The position numbers were made by a program, and so were the translations under genes. A stretch of DNA of 64,000 nucleotides from CAVVVS01 sp963751355 (GTDB lineage Bacteria; Bacteroidota; Ignavibacteria; Ignavibacteriales; Ignavibacteriaceae). Shown in pieces: positions 57,773 to 64,000 of the stretch. The notes below the pieces were generated by a model, which was given only the letters and a program-made list of their open reading frames with translations, did no database searches and had not been told where the DNA came from. Where the stretch lies: positions 11,017-75,016 of the forward strand of contig CAVVVS010000091.1 in assembly GCA_963751355.1 (NCBI GenBank), read 5' to 3'. Each line of letters begins with the position of its first letter. The stretch's first letter is position 1.

Positions 57773-58291
57773 ATGAAAAACTTTTTTTACTTACTTATAT
57801 CCATATGGTTTTGTCTCGGCTCATCAGTTCTTTCCCAAAATCCAGAATGGATAACTTATAATACTTCTAATTCCGGTTTGCTGGATAATGATGTTAGTTC
57901 CATAGCCATAGATGTAAGCGGCAATAAGTGGATTGGGACAGGGGGCTGCGGCAGCGGGATGGCAGTTTACAAAGAAGGTGGTATTGTCTCAGCAGTTGAA
58001 CAAGAAAATGAGATAATTAGTATTTTCACAAATTATATTCTTCATCAAAATTACCCCAATCCATTTAATCCAACTACAACAATAAAATATTCTATTCCAA
58101 AATTAAGTTTTATAACCCTTAAAGTTTATGATGTATTGGGAAGTGAAGTAGCAACACTTGTTAACGAAGAAAAACCTGTCGGAACTTATGAGTTAAGTTG
58201 GAATGCAGCAAATCTTGCAAGCGGAGTTTATTTCTATCAGTTAAAAGCAGGCAGCTATGTCGAGACAAAGAAAATGATTTTACTTAAATAA
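57773..58291 (+). CDS. Mini secreted protein: one propeller blade plus T9SS sorting domain
   Basis: The protein has about 172 residues from the ATG after GGAGG, which opens a good signal peptide (KNFFYLLISIWFCLGSSVLS). Next comes one Reg_prop-like blade (NSGLLDNDVSSIAIDVSGNK, WIGTGG), then a type A T9SS domain with HQNYPNPFNP and a final KKMILLK. Proteins with such blades normally have ten or more, so this looks like a propeller gene that lost its middle by deletion with the frame kept. It may still be exported, but hardly folds into a propeller. Confidence 0.8.
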   Translation: MKNFFYLLISIWFCLGSSVLSQNPEWITYNTSNSGLLDNDVSSIAIDVSGNKWIGTGGCGSGMAVYKEGGIVSAVEQENEIISIFTNYILHQNYPNPFNPTTTIKYSIPKLSFITLKVYDVLGSEVATLVNEEKPVGTYELSWNAANLASGVYFYQLKAGSYVETKKMILLK

Positions 58292-58298
58292 AAATTAC

Positions 58299-58333
58299 GT
58301 AGGGACAATTCACTTCGGTCGGAATGTCCCTAC
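58299..58333. repeat. Inverted repeat GTAGGGACA...TGTCCCTAC
   Basis: GTAGGGACA and TGTCCCTAC flank a partly paired core containing ACTTCGGTC. It begins eight bases after a stop codon. The same 'CGTAGGGACAATTCA' type palindrome occurs widely as a dispersed bacterial repeat. It is followed by A-rich DNA, so a terminator role on the plus strand is doubtful. Confidence 0.55.
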
Positions 58334-58426
58334 AAAAATAAAAACAGTTAGAGTGCTCAGTTATTCTGAAATCACTCGCAACTGAACACCCTAATAATTT
58401 AATCATAATTTATTAGGAGGTTCACA

Positions 58427-58996
58427 ATGAAAACATTTAAATGTTTAATTGCTATAATAGGATTTATCGGACTCTTAATTGTCGGTTGTTCAGAAAAATC
58501 CCAATTGCCAAATGAACCGACGACTAATGAACCAGTAAATTCACTGGAAAAAGTGACAACAACCGACTACACCGCCACTATTACAATCGTTCGCCTAGTT
58601 GATCCCGGTTCCGAAAAAATTGTAGGAAAAAACTTGATTGTAAAAGATAGGGTTGTTCTAACAAGATACGAAACCAGCAGTCCTTTAGTAACGGGAGACT
58701 CATTGGTAACCATAAACTTCAGGTTCGACCTCAATACCGGAGAAGGACATTCACATGGGAAATGGTCAAATGTACCGGGTGCATATCCTGACGCCGTATG
58801 GGAAGGTAGCTTTACCGGATATAGAACAAAGACCGGCGAATCAGCATGGACAGAAAACCTGTCCATAATTGGCAAAGGAGAAGGCGGAATAATTGAAGGA
58901 ATGAAAAATTTTGCTGACGGATTAATGTATTCCGATGATATATATGAGCGAACTGGATTTTTTGGCACTGCGAGCGGAGTTATAAAATCAAAATAA
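58427..58996 (+). CDS. Beta-rich lipoprotein, family not recognised
   Basis: The 189-residue protein has a lipoprotein signal ending LIVGC (Cys about 21). A Pro/Asn-rich linker follows, then a beta-rich domain (TDYTATITIVRLVDPGSEKI, TINFRFDLNTGEGHSHGKW, EGSFTGYRTKTGE, GFFGTASGVI). I do not recognise the family; the pattern resembles small secreted barrels of the allene-oxide-cyclase/DUF3224 kind, but only weakly. GGAGG precedes the ATG. It lies between the two kinase genes, and a related-looking broken gene follows the second kinase. Confidence 0.7.
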   Translation: MKTFKCLIAIIGFIGLLIVGCSEKSQLPNEPTTNEPVNSLEKVTTTDYTATITIVRLVDPGSEKIVGKNLIVKDRVVLTRYETSSPLVTGDSLVTINFRFDLNTGEGHSHGKWSNVPGAYPDAVWEGSFTGYRTKTGESAWTENLSIIGKGEGGIIEGMKNFADGLMYSDDIYERTGFFGTASGVIKSK

Positions 58997-59012
58997 TGGT
59001 CCTCCATCGTTA

Positions 59013-59032
59013 ATCCCGATAAAAATCGGGAT
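59013..59032. repeat. Short hairpin ATCCCGAT-AAAA-ATCGGGAT
   Basis: A perfect eight-pair stem with a four-base loop lies 16 bases after the lipoprotein stop codon. It has no T tract of its own. It resembles a common small repeat of the 'CCCGATAAAAATCGGG' kind. Confidence 0.5.
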
Positions 59033-59076
59033 CGGCCAGCAGGTTTTGCTATAGTGTTTATATTCAGAATACAACT

Positions 59077-59105
59077 AAGCCTCGAATTGTTTCGAGGCTT
59101 TTTTT
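59077..59105 (+). terminator. Rho-independent terminator of the lipoprotein gene
   Basis: AAGCCTCGAA and TTCGAGGCTT form a perfect ten-pair stem with a TTGT loop. It runs directly into a further T5 tract (seven T in a row with the stem end). This is a textbook terminator on the plus strand. Confidence 0.92.
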
Positions 59106-59353
59106 GTTTACCATTTGTTAACAGTTGATTGCTTATCAATTATAATATTTACAAGTTTATAAAAGTTGTTCTACACCTTGAGAAAAATCTATAGAAAAAC
59201 ATTACTCTAAATTTCCTATTAAAATAATATGTTTCTCCAAAGGTAAATCTTCTTATTGTTTATCATAATATAATTTTTAATTCCGGCAGATAATATTAAA
59301 AGAGCGTAGAATGGATAAATTCTGTGCTATAAATAAAATCATTAATAAACAAT

Positions 59354-61561
59354 ATGACTGAGGATTTAAAAAATAACAAGTACCAAAAGATTCTTCAGAA
59401 ATATCGACTGTGGGTTACCAGATCGGTTATCTATGAGGGAGATAATGAAGACACACGCCTGTTAAAAAGAATTCATTGGAGAATGTGTATTGGTACAATC
59501 TCAAACCTCTTACCTTTTATTCTTATTTATCATATCCTGGGTATTAATTATTGGACAATATTGGCTGTCGTATATGTGGCTTTTAATTTAATAAATCTTA
59601 TAATTTTTTCTCTGGTACGCAGGGGAGTTGAATGGTTTGCACTTAGTACTCAATTATTTCATGTGTTCTTTTCTTTTGTAGGTGTCATTCTTTGTGGAGG
59701 AATATTATATTCCGGCGGATCGGTTTTTATCGGAATAGTTGGACCTTTCTATGCTTTAATATTTCCAAATAGAAAAAGAGCGATTGCTATTTTAATTCTA
59801 TATTTGATTACCGTAGTTATAGAAGCTTTACTTCAACCATATCTCACTCTTTATCCGCCAATAACATCTCTAATCAATATTGTCTTTTTCGTGGTACAAT
59901 TTTCTGTAGTTATAACTGTGTTCTTCTTTTTTCTCAGTTATTATGCAAATCAAAGCATTATAATGAAACAGGCTGAAGCAACAAGGTTAAGGGAACTGGA
60001 TGCGGTGAAGACAAATATTTATACCAATATTACGCATGAATTCAGAACGCCTTTATCAATTATTATCGGTCTGGCAGAACAAATAGAAGACAATCCTAAA
60101 ATAGGATTAAATGAAGGACTGCAAATCATAAAGCGTAATGGAAAAAGTTTATTGCGTCTTATCAATCAGATGCTTGATTTATCAAAGCTCGAAGCAAAAG
60201 CAATGCCTGCCAATTTATTCCAGGGTGATATAATCGGCTACCTTAAATATATTATAGAATCATTTGAATCATTGGCTCAGAGTAAAAAAATAAATTTACA
60301 CTTCAGAACGGAAATCGATCAATTAATCATGGACTTCGATGCAGAGAAGATGATGCAGATTATATCGAATCTGTTATCAAATAGTATAAAATTTACTCTC
60401 GGGGGCGGTGATATTTCTTTGCTAATTTGCAAAGAAATCAGCAACAATAACAATCAGTTGATTATTAAAGTGAAAGATACCGGAATAGGCATTCCGGTGG
60501 ATAAATTACCAAATATATTCGACCGGTTTTACAAAGTGGATAACGATTCCATTTTAAAAGCTGAGGGCACTGGTATTGGATTAGCATTAACGAAAGAACT
60601 TGTCACACTATTAAATGGAAAAATAAATGTAGAAAGTGAACTGTCAAAAGGAACGGAAGTAACAATTATTTTACCCATTACAAATAAAGCTGAACTAAAA
60701 GATCATATTGATCTGACCCGTCTTGTAAAGGATATCTCAACTTTCATCCCAGAAACTAACAGAGAATCTTTAATAAAAGAAGAGAAGACTGAGATCATAA
60801 AAGATTTACCAATACTTTTGATAGTTGAGGATAATCTTGATGTTACACGGTATCTGAAATCCCTGTTAGTCACAAATTATAATGTTTATATCGCAAAGAA
60901 CGGACGGGAAGGTTTGGATAAAGCGCTGGAATTAATACCCGATATTGTTATCAGCGACGTAATGATGCCGGAGATGGATGGATTTACACTTTGCGAAAAA
61001 TTGAAAACAGACGAACGGACAAGCCATATCCCGGTGGTTCTTCTTACAGCCAGATCTTCTGATGTTAGTAAACTGGAAGGGCTGGAAACAGGAGCGGATG
61101 ATTACCTTATAAAACCGGTCAATTCAAAAGAATTATTGACCCGAATAAAAAATTTGATTGAACAGCGCCGCAGACTCCGGGAACGATTCAGCAGAGATGT
61201 TACATTATCGCCAAAAGATATTTCAGTAACTTCCGCAGACCAGCGATTCTTAGAGAGAGCTATTGAAATAGTTGAAAAGGAAATGAAAGAGCCCGATTTT
61301 GGTGTGGAACAATTCAGCAAAAAAGTGGGCATGAGCACTTCGCAGCTTTACCGTAAGATTCATGCACTTACAAACCAATCTCCTGTGGAGTTTCATTCTA
61401 CATTTCGACTGAAACGTGCTGCCTGTCTGTTAAAACAAAAATTTGGTAATGTAGCGGAAATTGCCTTTGAAGTCGGTTTCAATAATTTATCCTATTTTGC
61501 CAAATGTTTTCGCGAACTATTTGGCAAGTCTCCTTCTGAATACTCCAAACTGGATTCTTAA
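59354..61561 (+). CDS. Membrane hybrid sensor histidine kinase with AraC-type output
   Basis: The 735-residue protein begins with a membrane input region of about six helices (about 35-205), unlike the soluble first kinase. It then has HisKA with ITHEFRTPL (His about 228), HATPase_c (NLLSNSIKFTLGG, VKDTGIGIP, GTGIGLALTKEL), a receiver domain with Asp in DVMMPEMDG (about 535), and an AraC helix-turn-helix (about 640-735, ending FRELFGKSPSEYSKL). The signalling half is very like that of the kinase 4 kb upstream, so the two probably share an ancestor. The input domain has been exchanged. Confidence 0.92.
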   Translation: MTEDLKNNKYQKILQKYRLWVTRSVIYEGDNEDTRLLKRIHWRMCIGTISNLLPFILIYHILGINYWTILAVVYVAFNLINLIIFSLVRRGVEWFALSTQLFHVFFSFVGVILCGGILYSGGSVFIGIVGPFYALIFPNRKRAIAILILYLITVVIEALLQPYLTLYPPITSLINIVFFVVQFSVVITVFFFFLSYYANQSIIMKQAEATRLRELDAVKTNIYTNITHEFRTPLSIIIGLAEQIEDNPKIGLNEGLQIIKRNGKSLLRLINQMLDLSKLEAKAMPANLFQGDIIGYLKYIIESFESLAQSKKINLHFRTEIDQLIMDFDAEKMMQIISNLLSNSIKFTLGGGDISLLICKEISNNNNQLIIKVKDTGIGIPVDKLPNIFDRFYKVDNDSILKAEGTGIGLALTKELVTLLNGKINVESELSKGTEVTIILPITNKAELKDHIDLTRLVKDISTFIPETNRESLIKEEKTEIIKDLPILLIVEDNLDVTRYLKSLLVTNYNVYIAKNGREGLDKALELIPDIVISDVMMPEMDGFTLCEKLKTDERTSHIPVVLLTARSSDVSKLEGLETGADDYLIKPVNSKELLTRIKNLIEQRRRLRERFSRDVTLSPKDISVTSADQRFLERAIEIVEKEMKEPDFGVEQFSKKVGMSTSQLYRKIHALTNQSPVEFHSTFRLKRAACLLKQKFGNVAEIAFEVGFNNLSYFAKCFRELFGKSPSEYSKLDS

Positions 61562-61940
61562 AAGCAATTTTACTCTACAGTTTTACCGATCTCAATAATT
61601 TTTCTTTTATCAAAATTATTTTAGTACAAAAATTCATTTTTCTCGCCTATGCAAGTTTTGTGTTATTATCCGGTTGATATCTGTTAGACTTGCCCGCTTC
61701 TATTTCATACTTTCATATCCAAGAGATGAGAGTATTATTTATCAGATTAATCTCTTTTTAGAAAAAATGAAGATAAAACCCTAGCAAAAATCTAATCTTT
61801 AAAAAATATTATCCAAAAAGGAGGTAATGATAATATTTGCGGAGTTAAAAAATAATAAGCGATTAATATCAAATGATAGTTCATTTGTATTAAAACGCAG
61901 ATCCATTTTACTTATATCTAAAAGAAAAAGAAGGTGTATC
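61562..61940 (+). other. Gene-free region with an orphan ribosome-binding site
   Basis: No intact gene is seen. At 61815-61829 the sequence AAAAAGGAGGTAATG has a very strong ribosome-binding site with an ATG too close to it. That ATG is in frame with the pseudogene downstream over 38 codons (IIFAELKNNKRLISNDSSFV and on), a stretch that does not look like a signal peptide. It may be the leader of the broken gene. Confidence 0.35.
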
Positions 61941-62463
61941 ATGAAAACCAAAAAATTATTTTTAACACTTTGTGTGGTAGTATTTTTTCTTATGAGGTGA
62001 AAACAATGAAACTTTTATAACCGAATCAGAACCTGATGCGATGTTAAAATCATCTAAAAAAATAGTTACAAAAAAACCTCGTATTTAGAAATCTGCAAGG
62101 GACCTTTACTTATGAAGTAAATCCCGAAAGTGAAGAATTTCCGTCATACCAAAAACAAATGGGACCGGAAATGCTACGCACCTTGGATTTATTCATTTCC
62201 AACATACTTATCTCTGCAACGCAGATGGATGGCCTATTATTTATGTTGGAGGTTTTGTAGAAGCAGCCAACAGAGATAAAATCTATACTATGGCGACTGA
62301 TTCCTGGACAGATCTGCAAAGCGGAATTAATTATACAAATTATGACATTATTAATGGAACAGGACGGTTTGAAGGAGCTTCAGGCACAATAACAATGGGT
62401 GTAGTTATTGATTGGGTGAGTTCCACTTTTACAGCTGAAGGTTATGGTACTATTTCATACTAA
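61941..62463 (+). pseudogene. Broken lipoprotein gene with at least three frameshifts
   Basis: Reading across frames gives a signal peptide (KTKKLFLTLCVVVFFLM) that breaks exactly at the lipobox, then ENNETFITESEPDAMLKSSK in a second frame, then GTFTYEVNPESEEFPSYQKQ, and finally GNATHLGFIHFQHTYLCNAD through INGTGRFEGASGTITMGVVI to a stop at TAEGYGTISY. Stops in each frame prevent translation. The last part has the GTGRFEGASG pattern of small secreted beta-barrels. It occupies the same place after kinase two as the intact lipoprotein region does after kinase one. Confidence 0.8.
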
Positions 62464-62656
62464 TGTGGATTAAAAACTAAGAAATATTAATTGCTGTTCG
62501 TTTTTACTGATGAAAATACGATAAGATTCAGATAGAACTGATGATGGGTAAATGGAGCTTAAATCAATAACAACGATTTTAAGTTTTATTTATGAGGCTT
62601 AGTCAAAATATACGTCAGGGGCAGACAGCAATAATTATATGCAAGGGGTAAGAATT

Positions 62657-62948
62657 ATGGAACAAAGACATAACATTTTGCAAAATTCTACGAAGAGTAT
62701 GTTGGTAATACTTTTCATATTATATTTCAGTTCGATCGGTTTGACACAACCTTGGAAGATGAAAGCTCCAATGCCTAGTGCAAGAGGTTTTCTTATTTGA
62801 CCAGTGTTGTGAATGGCAAGATATATGCTATTGGAGGTGCTTTGGGTCCGTTTAGGATGTTCCGCGGCCGTTGAGGAGTATGATCCAGTCAATAATACCT
62901 GGATCCCCAAAAAAAATATGCCCGCAACTAGATCTGATTTTTCAACAT
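62657..62948 (+). pseudogene. Kelch-repeat secreted protein, frameshifted and cut by IS21-like insertion
   Basis: The start (AAGGGG upstream of ATG) opens a signal-like peptide, then WKMKAPMPSARG in one frame, YLTSVVNGKIYAIGGALGP in a second, and VEEYDPVNNTWIPKKNMPAT in a third. These are the marks of Kelch blades (GKIYAIGG, VEEYDP..N.W). At least two frameshifts are present. The coding sequence stops making sense at about 62948, where the insertion sequence end begins. The rest of the gene might lie beyond the element, outside the window. Confidence 0.8.
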
Positions 62949-62953
62949 TGTCG

Positions 62954-63100
62954 AGGGCCACGAAAACCAGCCACTAAAAATGAAATAGGGCCATTGAAAA
63001 CCAGCCATGCCAGGACCATCAAACCCTACCACTAATAATGGTATAGGGCCACCCAAACCCGGCCACTAATTAGCTTTTAGGGCCATGAAAACCAGCCACT
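62954..63100 (+). repeat. Five 23-bp direct repeats at the IS21 left end
   Basis: Imperfect copies of AGGGCCAnnnAAAaCcaGCC followed by ACTA begin at 62954, 62987, 63012, 63045 and 63079. Spacings are 33, 25, 33 and 34 bases. The third copy is the most diverged. Multiple terminal repeats are a known feature of IS21 elements and are bound by the transposase. The spacing, length and unique context rule out a CRISPR array. Confidence 0.85.
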
Positions 63101-63178
63101 TGTGATTGTTTCAACGATTATAATAATACGCCATATTATATCCACTTTATTTAACATAAATGTGGACGGTAAAACTAT

Positions 63179-64000
63179 ATGGCAAACAAAAGGAAAACAA
63201 TCATGGACATTAGTGAGATTGTTCGCAGATGGCAATCCGGACAGTCAATCCGGGCAATAAAAAGAGAAACCGGCTATGACAGAGAAACAATCGGCAAATA
63301 TATTCTCCTTGCTCAATCCAAAGGCATAAACAGAGATACAAAACTCACGCATGAGCAGATCAGAGAATTATTTTCAAGTCATCTTGCCGACAGCCCAATT
63401 AGATCAGAGAAGACGGACATTTTAGTAAAGTATACCGATGAGTTCAAGAAATTAGTCACAGATAAGGATAATCCGTTAAAAGCCAAGAGCGCTTTTGAAG
63501 TCATATCGGAACGCTACGAGTTTTCAACAATTGTAAGCTATACTACGTTCAAACGCTTTGCCAGAGAACATGGCATCACAACACGGGCAAAATCATCTAC
63601 ATGCCGTATTGAAATACCTCCCGGCAGTCAGATACAAATCGATTATGCCAAAGTAGGTTATCTTTTGTACCCTTGACCAATAAGAGGAAAACAGCTTACG
63701 CATTCATAGGTACACTTGGAAACAGCCGCCATAAGTTTGTTGAATATGTATTTTCACAAAACCAGCAGAGCTTTTCCGCCTCACACGTAAAGATGTTTAA
63801 TTTCTTCGGCGGCATTGCACAATCTCTGAGAATAGACAATCTGAAAAGCGGAGTAATAAAACCCGATCTTTATGAACCGCAGTTAAACCGGACATATAGG
63901 GAAATGGCTGAATATTACGATATCTTCATTGATACATGCAGAGTTGCAACCCCTAAAGGATAAACCCATTGTTGAACGTGATGTACAGACCATACGCGAA
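63179..64000 (+). pseudogene. istA: IS21 family transposase istA, frameshifted and cut by window end
   Basis: The first frame encodes the N-terminal helix-turn-helix (IVRRWQSGQSIRAIKRETGY) and reaches the first catalytic Asp in QIQIDYAKVG before a stop at 63674-63676. The next frame continues directly as PLTNKRKTAYAFIGTLGNSR with the second Asp in SLRIDNLKSG. A stop follows VATPKG, and a third frame resumes as KPIVERDVQTIRE with the likely catalytic Glu. So two frameshifts split the DDE domain. The C-terminus lies outside the window. Confidence 0.88.

Larger units (their letters stand above)
62949..64000 (+). mobile_element. IS21-family element, left end and part of istA
   Basis: The left end is put at TGTCGAGGGCCACG, since IS21 elements begin with TG and carry several transposase-binding repeats near each end. 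Five such repeats lie in the first 152 bases, followed by istA. The element continues past the window end, so istB and the right end are not visible. It interrupts a Kelch gene. istA has lost its frame, so this copy cannot make its own transposase. Confidence 0.85.

Noticed and set aside
62110..62961. Minus-strand open frames across the pseudogenes
   Set aside because: The plus strand carries recognisable protein fragments (GTGRFEGASG, Kelch blades) in the same place, so the minus-strand frames are chance.
62954..63100. CRISPR-like array
   Set aside because: The repeats are imperfect, spacers are only 2-11 bases long, there are no cas genes, and an IS21 transposase gene follows.
62657..64000. 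Programmed frameshifting in istA and the Kelch gene
   Set aside because: No slippery heptamer at the break points, and several separate breaks per gene point to decay or sequencing errors.

Overview
The window is AT-rich bacterial chromosome, most likely from the Ignavibacteria or a close relative in the Bacteroidota/Chlorobi group. The strongest evidence is four secreted proteins that end in the same type IX secretion (T9SS) sorting domain with a QNYPNPFNP motif and a terminal KKxLLLK. Supporting signs are TonB receptor and DUF5916 genes, hybrid sensor kinases with a C-terminal AraC domain, and bacillithiol synthesis. This assignment is inferred from protein families; no rRNA gene is present.

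Layout. Positions 1-9.9 kb hold surface and secreted proteins on the minus strand: a beta-propeller protein, a subtilisin-like protease preceded by a small lipoprotein that resembles a protease propeptide, a lipoprotein split between two frames at an A-AAA-AAG heptamer, a membrane zincin, and a homologue of the cyanobacterial fluorescence recovery protein (FRP). Positions 9.9-20 kb are mostly housekeeping: asnA, coaD, a lipid kinase, marC, rsmD, a three-gene ComEA/PilM-like operon, and the heat-shock operon hrcA-grpE-dnaJ. Positions 20.8-41.9 kb mix metabolism and envelope genes: a nine-haem cytochrome carrying a T9SS domain, purM, a DUF5916 protein, a lipoprotein plus TonB receptor, a TatD/radical-SAM fusion, PBP4-type dacB, an M28 peptidase, prmA, an amidohydrolase, bshB1, an M15 peptidase, a double FKBP lipoprotein, and an overlapping fructosamine-kinase/phosphatase pair.

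Positions 42-52.8 kb form a glycan-degradation cluster. GH47, GH92 and GH125 alpha-mannosidases and a GH5-like enzyme lie on the minus strand, followed by a divergent GHL10 protein. Together they could take apart high-mannose N-glycans or fungal alpha-mannan. Positions 52.9-54.2 kb carry a ferredoxin, YjbQ and an OB-fold membrane protein.

Positions 54.2-64 kb are an accessory region. Two hybrid kinases are each followed by a small lipoprotein gene and a propeller-type secreted protein gene. In the first module these are intact or shortened; in the second they are pseudogenes. The window ends inside an IS21-family element with five 23-bp end repeats and a frameshifted istA that appears to have landed in a Kelch gene.

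There is no complete new defence or mobile system. The best leads are the propeptide-like lipoprotein with its protease and poly-G translation start, the FRP homologue outside cyanobacteria, the frame-split lipoprotein, the surface nonahaem cytochrome, and the duplicated kinase modules.
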